Shown here: positions 1-10,558 of the stretch, one piece after another | Layout: every line of letters starts with the position of its first letter | How positions within the stretch are numbered: the stretch's first letter is position 1 | NCBI GenBank assembly: GCA_020137815.1 | Contig: CM035361.1 | Coordinates: 6,422,631 to 6,486,630, forward strand | DNA length: 64,000 nucleotides | Reading direction: 5' to 3' | Source of the DNA: Hormiphora californensis | Lineage: Eukaryota > Ctenophora > Tentaculata > Cydippida > Pleurobrachiidae | Notes under the pieces: model-generated | The model's database searches: none | What the model saw: the letters and a program-made list of their open reading frames with translations, nothing else | Told to the model about the DNA's origin: nothing | Translations under genes and position numbers: made by a program

Positions 1-1368
1 AGGGTGTAACCCAGGATGCATCCCTGGCCTCCACCCTGACCCCCACCAACCTGCCATATACTGCCATGAAGGGCGAGGTTACAACGGAGGATGCAACGAA
101 ATATACTAGCTGGGAAAAGCTGGAGTGCAGTGAGTATTAACTAACTAACTATTATTAGAACGTAAAATGTGAGCAATGAACTATCGAAAAGATAATTTAC
201 AATCGACATTATATCTAACGGCTCTCAAACGAGCAGTTGATTGGAATTTTATCCTTTAATTAACTAATTTCAACATGTTTCTAATAAGTTAAATATCTTT
301 TAATCACACCACAGACGACGTTGAGGCGTATGGGAACACACGTAAAGTGCTGGGTATGTGGTTACCAGCCTCAGACAACACATACACACTCCCTACCCAA
401 GCAAAATCTCTACCCGGTGATGCGGTCGTGGTTTCATTCACATATCTGGTAAGTTGAACAACCAATCAGAACTCGTTATTTAGGTCACGTGACTGGTTAT
501 TAGCCAATCAGGGACCAGTAGTGGTTTCATTCACTTATCTGGTAAGTTAATTGGTAAACCTCGATTTACCGGCAGCCCCGATATACCGGGCAAAACCTTT
601 ACCCCGATGATCTAAGTAAATCGAGGTCCGGCTGTGGGAAAGGATTTCACCGGTATATATCTCGGAGTGAAATATTATCACAATTCCCTAAATAGGGTAA
701 TGTAATATTACATCGGGGGAGATTTTTTCAGGCCAATGCTCTGACCAGTGACCACGGTTCTAACGCACTCCGCGAGAATAGGGTCAGTCTGACCCTATTC
801 TCGCGGAGTGCTGACCCGGTCAGACCAATGCTCTGACAGATTGTGATTGAACCATGTTCCCTCAGGGAGATAAGTCTAAAGCAGAAAAGATAACAATTGA
901 GGGCGGTTCGGGGGTTATAGGTGGGATTAACATTGATAACGCCGAACAATCCCTCACCGTGCTGAGCGGGACAAAGGTAAACTCAACACTATCGCTCAAT
1001 TTCATTACATATTCGTGCAGTTTAACTTCAATGACATGCATTGTTTTGAATTTTCCGCTTCATCAATCAATTATTGTCTTCCCCCTGTAGACGCTCTATT
1101 ATTATTGTTAATTATTGTCTTCCCCCTGTAGACGCTCTATTATTATTGTTAATTATTGTCTTCCCCCTGTAGACACTCACTGCAAACTGGGTAAACCTAG
1201 TGATTGACTCAGAAGTGGCACTTCTGTTTCAACTGGCGGATAAGGCTATTCTGATGACACTGGACGGGTATCCTGTCAATACCACGGTGGATTACACTGC
1301 GGGAGGGGTGAAGACTGTTAAAACGGAAAATGTGGATGTGGTGAACGTACAGTACCAGGAACAGAGAG
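1..1368 (+). CDS. Opening exons: unrecognised beta-rich module
   Basis: Exons are <1-129, 315-448, 866-976 and 1173-1368, with phases 1, 0, 0, 1 that join without a stop. The product contains stretches such as SLPGDAVVVSFTYL, AEKITIEGG and LLFQLADKAILMTLDGYPV, typical of alternating beta strands. I do not recognise the family. The pattern of a GD-x-V strand followed by a hydrophobic strand and an L-x-G turn recurs at 20732-22127, 31942-33895 and 50349-51304, and faintly suggests a galectin-like sandwich. The end of exon 2 with its donor is repeated at about 513-550 after a MITE. The acceptor of exon 4 (CCCCCTGTAG) is present three times between 1063 and 1172. Confidence 0.6.
455..522 (+). mobile_element. 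CCAAT/CACGTG MITE, copy 1 (partial)
   Basis: Contains CCAATCAGAACTCGTTATTT, GGTCACGTGACTGG and AGCCAATCAGGGACCAGTA. It is flanked by two copies of the preceding exon end with donor (GTGGTTTCATTCAC.TATCTG). Other copies lie at about 3618-3722, 5596-5666, 6026-6106, 10139-10210, 19978-20085, 20914-21023, 21222-21296, 29697-29794, 30402-30508, 37312-37388, 44449-44496, 51722-51830 and 58581-58655. Confidence 0.9.
764..811. repeat. Perfect 23 bp-stem hairpin
   Basis: GCACTCCGCGAGAATAGGGT plus CAG at 764-786 pairs perfectly with 789-811, with a two-base loop. It sits inside a larger imperfect inverted repeat (GGCCAATGCTCTGACCAG / GGTCAGACCAATGCTCTG), whose family recurs at 32114-32186 and 32868-32931. 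Confidence 0.85.
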
Positions 1369-1672
1369 GTAGTTAATTAGTTAAATGATCAATTAGTGAT
1401 AAATGTAAATTATAGAGTGTTGGTTAGTTGGTGATACTAAGCCGACGCTCTACCAAGCTCTTTGAGCGGTGTGTGACGCGGTGACTCCCGGAAACTGATT
1501 ATCCCAATCACTTGCGTGAATGAGAGTGTTTTGAAGGACATGTTCCTCACCCTCTAACATCTTGGATAATGTATTAATTAATTGTTATCTTTACACCTTT
1601 ACCAAACAGATGAGGATTGCTAACATCTTTAACACCTTTAACACCTTTATCAAACATCTTAATATCATTTAG

Positions 1673-1780
1673 ATGAGGATTGTTGGGATGGGTTATCAAG
1701 ACAGACATACCTCGGTAAAATGAGCACCACTATCACCGGATCAACTTGCAAAAAGTGGAACGAAATCAACGATCAACGAG
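1673..1780 (+). CDS. Orphan first half of a kringle domain
   Basis: This single exon enters and leaves in phase 1. It encodes a kringle N-terminal half: an initial Cys, a Y-x-G segment (TYLGKMSTTITG), then the second Cys and a W (STCKKW). No matching second-half exon with NYCRNP/WCY motifs follows before the next first-half exon at 3491. The intervening intron is almost wholly occupied by a 24 bp tandem array. In the two complete kringles of this window the first-half exon leaves in phase 2, whereas this one leaves in phase 1 and joins in frame to the next kringle. The second half was therefore probably lost, but a diverged exon hidden in the array is not excluded. Confidence 0.65.
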
Positions 1781-1809
1781 GTAATTAGCTTTTAGATCTT
1801 TGTTGTCAT

Positions 1810-3400
1810 GGCAACAGTTCCTAACAGCAACATAGCAACAGCTCCTAACAACAACATAGCAACAGTCCCTATAACAACAATATAGCAAGAGTCCCTGACA
1901 ACAACATAGCAACTGCAGTCCCTATAACAACAACATAACAACAGTTCCTAACAACAACATAGCAACAGCTCCTAACAACACCATAGCAACAGCTCCTAAC
2001 AACACCATAGCAACAGCTCCTAACAACACCATAGCAACAGTTCCTAACAACAACATAGCAACAGTTCCTAGCAGCAACATAGCAACAGCTCCTATAACAA
2101 CAACATAGCAACAGTTCCTAACAACAACATAGCAACAGTTCCTAGCAACAACATAGCAACAGTCCCTAACAACAACATAGCAACAGTTCCTAACAGCAAC
2201 ATAGCAACAGTTCCTAACAACAACATAGCAACAGTTCCTAGCAACAACATAGCAACAGCTCCTATAACAACAACATAGCAACAGTTCCTAGCAGCAACAT
2301 AGCAACAGCTCCTATAACAACAACATAGCAACAGTCCCTAACAACAACATAGCAACAGTTCCTAGCAACAACATAGCAACAGTCCCTAACAACAACATAG
2401 CAACAGTTCCTAACAGCAACATAGCAACAGTTCCTAACAACAACATAGCAACAGTTCCTAGCAACAACATAGCAACAGCTCCTATAACAACAACATAGCA
2501 ACAGTTCCTAGCAACAACATAGCAACAGCTCCTAACAACACCATAGCAACAGTTCCTAGCAGCAACATAACAACAGTTCCTAGCAGCAACATAGCAACAG
2601 TTCCTAGCAGCAACATAGCAACAGTTCCTAGCAACAACATAGCAACAGTCCCTAACAACAACATAGCAACAGTTCCTATAACAACAACATAGCAACAGTT
2701 CCTAACAACACCATAGCAACAGCTCCTAACAACAACATAGCAACAGCTCCTAACAACAACATAGCAAGAGTCCCTAACAACAACATAGCAACAGTTCCTA
2801 GCAGCAACATAGCAACAGTTCCTAGCAGCAACATAACAACAGTTCCTAGCAGCAACATAGCAACAGTTCCTAGCAGCAACATAACAACAGTTCCTAATAA
2901 CAACATAGCAACAGTCCCTAACAACACCATAGCAACAGTTCCTAGCAGCAACATAACAACAGTTCCTAACAACAACATAGCAACAGTCCCTAACAACACC
3001 ATAGCAACAGTTCCTAGCAGCAACATAGCAACAGTTCCTAGCAGCAACATAGCAACAGTTCCTAGCAGCAACATAACAACAGTTCCTAGTAACAACATAG
3101 CAACAGTCCCTAACAACACCATAGCAACAGTTCCTAGCAGCAACATAACAACAGTTCCTAGCAGCAACATAGCAACAGTTCCTAGCAGCAACATAGCAAC
3201 AGTTCCTAGCAGCAACATAGCAACAGCTCCTAGCAGCAACATAGCAACTGCAGTCCCTATAACAACATAGCAACAGCTCCTAGCAGCAACATAGCAAGAG
3301 TCCCTAACAACAACATAGCAACAGCAGTCCCTATAACAACACCATAGCAACAGTTCCTAGCAACAACATAGCAAGAGTCCCTAACAACAACATTCCCCCC
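1810..3400 (+). repeat. 24 bp tandem array (about 65 units) in a kringle intron
   Basis: The unit is close to CCTAACAACAACATAGCAAC plus AGTT (24 bp), with 25-26 bp variants and scattered substitutions such as AACAACACC and AGCAGCAAC. It fills most of the intron 1781-3490. Long open frames on the - strand (Met-Leu-Leu-Leu-Gly-Thr-Val-Ala type octapeptides) are a consequence of a 24 bp period without stops and are not evidence of a gene. A truncated copy of the following kringle exon start lies at about 3411-3432, between array remnants. Confidence 0.95.
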
Positions 3401-3490
3401 CAACTCTAGCACTGGCAGGATGCCGGGAATACTTTGTTGTCATAGCAACAGTCCCTAACAACAACATTCCCCCAACTCTAGCACTGGCAG

Positions 3491-3865
3491 GATGCCGAGA
3501 ATACTTTGACTTCCTTGGAGAACAATATCGAGGAAACTTAGCTGTTACTAAATCTGGTCTAACCTGTCAGAAGTGGTCTGTTCAAGAACCTCAGACTCAC
3601 GTCTATACTCCCGAAAAGTAAGGAACCGACCGACACAACAACCAATCAGAACTCGTTATTTAGGTCACGTGACTGGTTATCAGCCAATCAGGGACCAGTA
3701 TTTCCTGATTCGATCGGTTCCTAACACACAACCTCCCATCCAGTTATCCCCAGCGTGGTCTCGGTGATCACAACTACTGTAGGAATCCTAGTAAAAGCAC
3801 GTTGCCATGGTGCTATACTACCTCCTCGGGAACTCGCTGGGAATACTGTGACGTTCCAGTGTGCG
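3491..3865 (+). CDS. Complete kringle domain
   Basis: Two exons, 3491-3617 and 3744-3865, join in phase 2. The first encodes [17 protein letters not shown] and the Cys-Gln-Lys-Trp segment. The second encodes [15 protein letters not shown] and WEYCDVPVC, the classic NYCRNP / WCY / C-x-P-x-C signature. Six cysteines are present, as expected for a triple-disulfide kringle of about 80 residues. Kringles bind proteins or glycans through a ligand pocket; no ligand can be inferred here. The intron 3618-3743 is essentially one full-length copy of the dispersed CCAAT/CACGTG MITE. The acceptor CCATCCAG at 3743 was chosen over CCCCAG at 3753 because only it keeps the kringle frame. Confidence 0.9.
3618..3722 (+). 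mobile_element. CCAAT/CACGTG MITE, full-length copy
   Basis: A complete copy starts AGGAACCGACCGA and ends with the inverted TCGATCGGTTCCT, about 103 bp. The core has two CCAATCAG words pointing the same way, either side of GGTCACGTGACTGG. The ends are inverted repeats of about 13 bp. It makes up nearly the whole intron between the kringle halves; the donor GTAAGG overlaps its first bases. Confidence 0.9.
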
Positions 3866-3950
3866 GTAGGTTAAGAACTGTTACTAATTGGTTACTAAGG
3901 GATTACTAATTGGTTACTAAGGGGTATCAATGACACAATAAATCCCTCAG

Positions 3951-4834
3951 TTCTAAAAGGAGGATTCTGGGGTGTTAAGCCAGGTGGTGCTATGATACAG
4001 GGTTTGTGGGATTACCAAAATATGTACAGTTATTCAACGATTTATTACAAGTAAGTCTTAATTGTTGTTTATATATTACTTTTTCAACGTTTGCCTCTCA
4101 AATATAACGTTCTCAACAGCTAAAATAGAACAGGAACTTAAATTCATAAAGCAGATATTTATCGTTTCTGTACAACAAGCTAATTCAAAAGCCAGCGTAG
4201 TAATCAATTGTTACGTTCTAACCCTCCTAACCATATTACAGTCGGACCCCGATTTAGTGACCCCCGATTTAGTGGCAGGATCCCCCCCCCCCCCCCCCCG
4301 AGGATGCCACTAAATCGGGGTCCGACTGTACCTCCTAACCATTTCAATGAGGTATTGCCGTGCACCGGGGTCGAACAAGTAATTACAAGTAATTACAAGT
4401 AATTACCCCCCCCCATTTCAGTATTGACTACAAGAAATCAGTAGACCTATCAGTGGAGCTCCTAACGGCCGCTTCAGCGACCACGGTCAAGTTCATGATC
4501 CCCAGCGCGACAGAAACCACAAAACCTTACATCCAGGATGCTGCCGGGGACAAAACGGTAAGTTTTCTATCAGGGGGGGGGGTCAAAAAGGCAAAGTTAA
4601 TGCTATGATGCCTCATGGTAACCGCTCTTATCAAATTAATGCTATGATGCCTCATGGTAACCATGGTTACTATGGTTACCATGGTTACATATATATTTGG
4701 TCAGGAGTGCACGAGACTGGCGGGGGAGTTTTCCTTGACTGATGGCACTGCCTTCTTGGGTATTATCAACATTACCAGCACGGGATATGATTGGACAATG
4801 AACGGGTACTACTGTGGCCATCACCCCCATCCAG
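3951..4834 (+). CDS. Unrecognised module of three exons, ending in a repeated donor
   Basis: Exons 3951-4050, 4422-4557 and 4705-4834 chain in phases 2, 0 and 1. The product carries GGFWGVKPGGAMIQGLWDY, SVDLSVELLTAASATTVKF and GTAFLGIINITSTGYDW; a beta-rich fold is plausible, but I do not recognise the family. Intron 4051-4421 carries a compact pogo-like MITE at about 4239-4330. The last 20 bases of the third exon with its donor are tandemly repeated seven more times downstream. Confidence 0.6.
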
Positions 4835-5045
4835 GTACGGTATTACTGTGGCCATCACCCCCATCCAGGTACGGTATTACTGTGGCCATCACCCCCATCC
4901 AGGTACGGTATTACTGTGGCCATCACCCCCATCCAGGTACGGTATTACTGTGGCCATCACCCCCATCCAGGTACGGTATTACTGTGGCCATCACCCCCAT
5001 CCAGGTACGGTATTACTGTGGACATCACCCCCATCCAGGTACTTG
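4801..5045 (+). repeat. 34 bp tandem array of exon end plus 5' splice site
   Basis: The unit GGTACGGTATTACTGTGGCC plus ATCACCCCCATCCA (34 bp) recurs about seven times. Each unit contains the exon end CATCCAG followed by GTACGG, the same context as the functional donor at 4835. Unlike most arrays here, it is open in all three + frames, so use of a donor three or six units downstream would keep the frame and add 34 or 68 residues. Confidence 0.95.
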
Positions 5046-5382
5046 CTATGTTCCTCCCTTTACATTTGTAAACACAGTCTAGCCAGGCAACACAGTCTAG
5101 CCATCCAGGTGCAATCAGCTGATATATTACAATCGGACCCCGATCGGAACCTCGATTTACCGGGCAAACACTTCCCCGAGCATCCCGGTAAATCGGGGTC
5201 TGACTGTACAATAATAACTTGTGATTATTTTGTATCACATTTGCAGCTCCTAATCATGCTAGTAAACAAATACTAGGGGTTCAAAAACTGCAGCTTCTGT
5301 AGTCATTACAACAAGAAAGTTGACACGCTTTTCAACCTTTTCAGATTGTTAGCACGGGGAGGTCTAAAAAAAACCTTTTCAG

Positions 5383-5999
5383 ATCCTTTAGAAGTTGTTC
5401 GGCCGACCACTGCGGAACTAAGTACCACATACAAAGACGGTTCGGGTAATGCACTTTACCCTGCTTCCCGCTGTATAGACAACAATGTGGCGACCTACGG
5501 AGAGGCTGATGAGGCTGATCAATCCTCCTGGCTGCTCATGAAGTTCTCCGACACAGATCGCCAAGTTAAAAAGGTCACTCTGGTTCTATACAGGTAAACA
5601 ACCAATCATAACTCGTTGTTTAGATCACGTGACTGGTTATCAGCCAATCAGGGACCAGTATTTCAACTGATCGCCAAGTTAAAAAGGTCACTCTGATTCT
5701 CTTTAGCACTGCTATGGGAGCAACTGAGGATAATGTTAAAATGGTTGCTAAACTGATGACGGATGCAGTGGTCTATGTGGTAGACAGTGCTGCAAAGAAA
5801 ACCCAGTGTGGTGTGGTGGAACTAAATACAGATGATACCAGCTCAGCAGGGCAGACATACAGCTGGGCATGTACGATAACTGGAACCCATGTCCGTGTGG
5901 AGAGCAAGGCAGGGACGTTTGACTGGTTTAACGGGGAAACAAAGTACCACCATGTTCTCGTTGCAGAGTGTACTGTTTCTGTTGTAAAACTAACTACAG
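5383..5999 (+). CDS. Fucolectin-like (FTP / F5-8 type C-like) domain 1
   Basis: Exons 5383-5593 and 5707-5999 join in phase 2. The first encodes a domain start with a conserved A-x-R-C-I-D-N-N-V-A-T-Y segment, and SSWLLMKF followed by VKKVTLVLYR, corresponding to the W-x-x-(V/F)-D-L and V-x-V-x-N-R strands of fucolectin tachylectin-4 pentraxin-1 domains. The second ends with WACTITGTHVRVESK and a final beta strand, ECTVSVVKL. The usual function of the family is fucose or other carbohydrate binding with calcium; the conserved sugar-binding His/Arg were not verified. The intron consists of a MITE plus a 38 bp copy of the end of the first exon. Confidence 0.8.
5594..5706 (+). mobile_element. Intron made of one MITE copy plus duplicated exon end
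   Basis: The 113 bp intron begins GTAAACAACCAATCATAACT, runs through the CACGTGACTGG core and CCAATCAGGGACCAGTA of the dispersed MITE, then ends in a 38 bp near-copy of the upstream exon end (GATCGCCAAGTTAAAAAGGT onward; about four differences). The copy terminates in CTCTTTAG, which serves as the acceptor. No other intronic sequence remains. Confidence 0.85.
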
Positions 6000-6783
6000 G
6001 TAAGCAGCTACTCATTGTAAACACCCAATCAGAACTCGTTGTTTAGATCACGTGACTGGTTATCAGCCAATCAGGGACCAGTATTTCCTGATTCGGTCGG
6101 TTCCTGGTTATAATTGTCTCAAAAAATACTACCCTCTCAGCTCTGATCTCAAATTGTTATGTTCTAACCCTCCTTTACATTTGTAAACACGCGCGAAACA
6201 CAGTCTAGCTAGGCAAATCTCAAAGGGGCATTGTCAATCCGCTCTACAGTACCAATACACATATTATTAAAGTGTACTAATGCACAAACAAACATTTCCC
6301 AGTCCATAAAGAGATAAAAAAGTTCAAAATAACGAAATCATCGTCTACCTATACATCTACTACCTACTTCAAGGGATTTAACATGAACAAAGGTACATGG
6401 TAATTGATAATTAATTAATAATAATTATAATATTCTGAGGTCTCAATGGTTATTAATAGCCGTGACAGCTGAACCTGTGATTCAGGCACGACTATTCCGG
6501 GAATAGTATCCCCCCTCCGCTTGTTGAGTACTCAACAACCCCCCTCCACGGGATGGCAATGCCAGTACGGCCACAAAAGCTGACGTGTTTTCCTTAATAC
6601 GTGGTCGATCTGTAATCATAGTTTAATTAAACTGGAAATTAGAACTGCAATGAACTACTGCTAAACCCGTACCCTTAATATAGCCACTCAATTATAGAGT
6701 CCAGCTCCTAGATCATTAAATTATCAACCATTCAGTGAATTTAAAGCTCAGCTATACATCATCAAATTATCAACACCCCACAG
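6000..6783. other. Intron with a MITE copy; otherwise nothing recognised
   Basis: The 5' part holds a copy of the CCAAT/CACGTG MITE (about 6026-6106) and a fragment of a dispersed repeat ending in GTCTAGCTAGGCAA (about 6165-6215) that recurs near 5065, 27210 and 31495. I see no exon or RNA gene in the remaining AT-rich sequence. Confidence 0.6.
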
Positions 6784-9700
6784 ACAGCGTTGGTATAGGA
6801 TCAGTATCCCAGTCAGCCACTGCCAATGATAATACTGCTAGTAAGGCGGTGGACGGTGACCCCGACAGTTATAGTGAAACGTCATGTGGTGTTGCTAACC
6901 CCTGGCTAAAGGTAACAAACTTTAGTACAGTCAGCTGCTACGATTTATCGGGAGAAAAAATGGATGATTAAAGTGTATCAGCGAAACAGCAACGAACTGG
7001 CTGCGTGCATCGTTGCTCATGTGAATATCTAAGATGAGATCGTTACATGTGTATCGAATGGTCAGTTCGTTGCTGTTTCGCCTAGAATAACATCAATCAC
7101 CAAATGTTTTAAAATTCAATTTCAGATTCCATTCGATGGAAAATACAATGTTTGGGGTGTAAGGGTTGTAAACAGGCTGGACACTCCTACTAACTGGAAA
7201 AAGTATGGTCGCTGTCTGTATATAAATAGTGTTAGTAGAGTATACCGGCGGCCTCTAGGGTTGAACAACATATGTAAACACGGTGGTTTGTTAACAGTTT
7301 CGGCGTCAACGCCTTCTTCAGAACTAAAGAAAATGGTAACTTTACAAAATAAATATATCTCGTTAGATCAACTAAATAAATTACTACAACACAACTAAAG
7401 ACTAAAACGACCACAAGTACTAAAAACGTCTACAACGACCTAAAAATTCTAAAACGACAAATAACTACTAAAACCAAAAACTAGAGAACTAACTATGAAA
7501 CGAACACACAGGTCAAAAACGGGTCAAGAAAAGAGAGGGGGAAAGAGAGAGCAAGGGAGGTGCACCCAAATATGGTATAACTCACCAGAGGGAAAAACCG
7601 GTTATACTAGGTTGGACAGGCTGCAATATAAGTTACAGCTCGCACCCAGTATTAAGGTGGTTAACCATCCTAGGGGCCACGATAAGAGACGCTGATACCG
7701 GAACCCAACACAATATGAATAATAAATAAATAAACGCTAATAAAACCATAAAATCAAGGAGCTAGGGGGTTAGGGGGGGGGGGGGCGGGGGGACAAGTAT
7801 GGGTAACTGTCGTTTGTAGTTCAAGTTTGTCATTGAGGGAGGGTGAATGTGATGTGATCAATACTGCCTCCAGTGCCTTCCTCCGTACTGTTTTCTTCTC
7901 AATTCCTAAAATTGTTAGAGAGATATCGGCAGGTTGGGAGGGGTGTACCTGGAGGTAGTGCTGACCCATGGCGTTGTTAGGGTAGGACGAAGGACGTCCC
8001 GCCGCTCGGAGGTGTTCACTCAACCTGTCGTGTATCGGTCGGTAGGTCTCACCAATATAAGTGGCTTCACACTTATTACACAGTAGTTTGTAGACAGCAC
8101 CTCTGGTGTTGCACCCACCTTTCTCGATCAACGGACAAAGTTTACAATTAACAGGGTTATTCAGACTACACTTAGGCGAGTCTAGTGGCCTCGAAGCAGT
8201 GAGGGTTGACCGAAGTGTACGACCTGGTAAGAATACAGGTGTTATGGGTAATTTCTTCTTCTTCAGGTAAGCACGTACTCGTTTAGTCTCCCCTTCTGTA
8301 GTGTACGGGAGGGTCAGTATCGTGTAATTGTCACTGTTGTGCTTACGTGACCCTTTGTTTTTTCCCGTTGTTGGGGGGTTGGGTTTGTATCCGTTCCTCA
8401 CAAGTAGGTCATTGACCATCCCAAACGAGTGCTCCAGTTCTTCAGGAGAGGAGGTCTCCTCCGCAGTGCGATAGTAGGCCTCGACAACCGCTTGTTTAGT
8501 TTTATCCTGGTGGTGGGATCGTTGGTTAAGGGTGATGGACTTGTTGGTGGGTTTGCGGTAGTACCTAGTACTCAAATACCCTTCAGATGTAACTTTAATC
8601 TCTGTGTCGAGAAAGGGCACCCACTCACCTGGTTGGTTTGGAAAATCAACTTCCCAGGCTATGCGTCCGATACACGACAGGTTGAGTGAACACCTCCGAG
8701 CGGCGGGACGTCCTTCGTCCTACCCTAACAACGCCATGGGTCAGCACTACCTCCAGGTACACCCCTCCCAACCTGCCGATATCTCTCTAACAATTTTAGG
8801 AATTGAGAAGAAAACAGTACGGAGGAAGGCACTGGAGGCAGTATTGATCACATCACATTCACCCTCCCTCAATGACAAACTTGAACTACAAACGACAGTT
8901 ACCCATACTTGTCCCCCCGCCCCCCCCCCCTAACCCCCTAGCTCCTTGATTTTTTGATTTATTAGCGTTTAATTATTTATTTATTCTTATTATGTTGGGT
9001 TCCGGTATCAGCGTCTCTTTTCGTGGCCCCCAGGATGGTTAACCACTTTAATACTGGGTGCGAGCTGTAACATATATTGCAGCCTGGCCAACCTAGGCTA
9101 ACCGGTTTTTCCCTCTGGTGAGTTATACCATATTTGGGTACACCTCCCTTGCTCTCTCTTTCCCCCTCTCTTTTCTTGACCCGTTTTTGACCTGTGTGCT
9201 CGTTTCATAGTTAGTTCTCTAGTTTTTTGGTTTTAGTAGTTATTTGTCGTTTTAGAATTTTTAGGTCGTTGTAGACGTTTTTTTTAGTTTTTAGTACTTG
9301 TGGTCGTTTTAGTCTTTAGTTGTGTTGCAGTAATTTATTTAGTTGATCTAACGAGATATTTATTTTGTAAAGTTACCATTTTCTTTAGTTCTGAAGAAGG
9401 CGTTGACGCCGAAACTGTTAACAAACCACCGTGTTTACCTATGTTGTTCAACCCTAGAGGCCGCCGGTATACTCTACTAACACTATTTATCTTCATGCGG
9501 CTCATAAACATTTGGCCAATCCAATCTTTGTCTGTATATATATATGATTGCTGTCTGTATATATGATTGCTGTCTGTATATATGATTGCTGTCTGTATAT
9601 ATGATTGCTGTCTGTATATATGATTGCTGTCTGTATATATGATTGCTGTCTGTATGTATGATTGCTGTCTGTATATATGATTGCTGTCTGTATATATGAT

Positions 9701-10339
9701 TGCTGTCTGTATATATGATCGCTGTCTGTATATATGATCGCTGTCTGTATGTATGATCGCTGTCTGTATGTATGATCGCTGTCTATATGTATGATCGCTG
9801 TCTGTATGATTGCTGTCTGTATGTATGATCGCTGTATGTATATGTTTTACTGTTTAGCCCCATCTGAGCACAGCAGGATGGCACAGCGATGATATGTTGG
9901 CTCTTTTCCTGTTTAATTAATTCTATTCGACGTATTTCAGATCGGTAGGGTTAGAGGTTGTGTTACAGAGGGATGGAGTTGAGGTGGATACATGTGGGTC
10001 ACTCTCCGCTGACGATGTAAAGTACCCGCCTGTTAACACCGACTGGTACACTGTAGCAAGAGATAGGGGTTTTCTTAACGCTGTGATTGAGGATAACATG
10101 GTGAGTTAATTGATCTTTGAACAAGGTCATATTGAGCAGGAACCGACCGACACAAGTAAACAACCAATCAGAACTCGTTATTTAGGTCACGTGACTGGTT
10201 ATCATCCAATTCATAGCGCTGGCAAATCCTCCACCGTTTCAGGTTGAGATTAAGACGACAGCGGGAACGACAGACGACAATCCGGTGGTTTTTGCCTACA
10301 TAGATAATTTGAGGGGATCATTTGGAACTTTAACTTTAG
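6784..10339 (+). CDS. Fucolectin-like domain 2, split by a Penelope-like insertion
   Basis: Exons 6784-6911, 7126-7202, 9941-10100 and 10243-10339 join in phases 0, 2, 0, 1. The first has the clear domain start SVSQSATANDNTASKAVDG with the following SYSETSCG and NPWLK. The second gives VWGVRVVNRLD. The third gives SVGLEVVLQRDGVEVDTCG, the L-x-G-x-E-V-x-L strand and Cys of the family. Together this is a near-canonical fucolectin-like domain. Intron 2 (7203-9940) contains a palindromic Penelope-like element and a 19 bp tandem array. Splicing across it restores the reading frame exactly (AA plus A gives Lys), so the insertion appears tolerated. Confidence 0.85.
7754..8667 (-). pseudogene. Penelope-like reverse transcriptase C-terminus with GIY-YIG endonuclease (5'-truncated)
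   Basis: The frame is open from the arm boundary at 8667 to a stop at 7754, and a Met at 8620 is internal. It starts within the reverse transcriptase just before the conserved WVPFLDTEI segment and YRKPTN. It continues to a Cys-rich linker (CKLCPLIEKGGC), then the GIY-YIG-type endonuclease: VYKLLC-x-x-C-x-x-TYIGET, an R-x-x-EH segment and GQHYLQVHP. The reverse transcriptase palm (YXDD) is absent, so the copy cannot be autonomous. The last 95 or so residues are encoded again on the + strand at 8667-8933, in the inverted arm. The frame otherwise lacks stops, suggesting recent insertion. Confidence 0.88.
8667..8933 (+). pseudogene. Inverted duplicate of the Penelope GIY-YIG C-terminus
   Basis: This + strand segment encodes the same residues as the C-terminal third of the - strand frame, from IHDRLSEHLRA to a Pro-rich tail. 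It follows unrelated in-frame sequence read from the antisense of the central region. It is a by-product of the inverted-repeat structure and not a separate gene. Confidence 0.85.
9528..9850. repeat. 19 bp tandem array (TGATTGCTGTCTGTATATA)
   Basis: About 16 imperfect copies, drifting to GATCGCTGTCTGTATGTA toward the right. The unit matches the sequence just downstream of the host exon donor at 7203 (TCGCTGTCTGTATATA, 7209-7224), so the array seems to have grown from host intron sequence next to the Penelope insertion site. Confidence 0.9.
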
Positions 10340-10558
10340 GTAAAGGAACTTTTTATTAGATTTATTAGAACGCTTGTAAAGGGATTTCTGGTAAAGGATT
10401 TATTAGATTTATTAGAATGCTTGAATTCCGTTCTCTCTACTGTGTCATGAAACACGTGAAAACAACTGTGTCTGATTGTTCGCAATAAAACCCTGCACTT
10501 CATATTAGTTAAATCGGGGTCCGACTGTAGTATACTAATATATATCATATCTCTGCAG

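Larger units (their letters stand above)
7222..9490 (-). mobile_element. Penelope-like element, truncated and arranged as an inverted repeat
   Basis: Two arms of about 820 bp (7222-8038 and 8667-9490) are inverted copies of each other around a unique centre of about 630 bp. The element carries a partial Penelope-type coding region on the - strand. The outer ends (ATAAATAGTG / CACTATTTAT) abut the host intron 20 bp after the donor at 7203. The flank ATCTTCATGCGGCTCATAAA just outside the right arm also occurs at about 43150, suggesting a second insertion or a shared repeat. Penelope-like elements are known for terminal repeats in direct or inverted orientation. Here the inverted arm includes the 3' coding part as well. 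Confidence 0.85.

Noticed and set aside
1869..3350. Minus-strand Leu/Val/Cys-rich repeat proteins
   Set aside because: They arise from the 24 bp tandem array in an intron and overlap each other in different frames, with no other support.
8429..8689. Plus-strand frame across the Penelope centre
   Set aside because: It is antisense to the Penelope coding region and lacks any domain signal.
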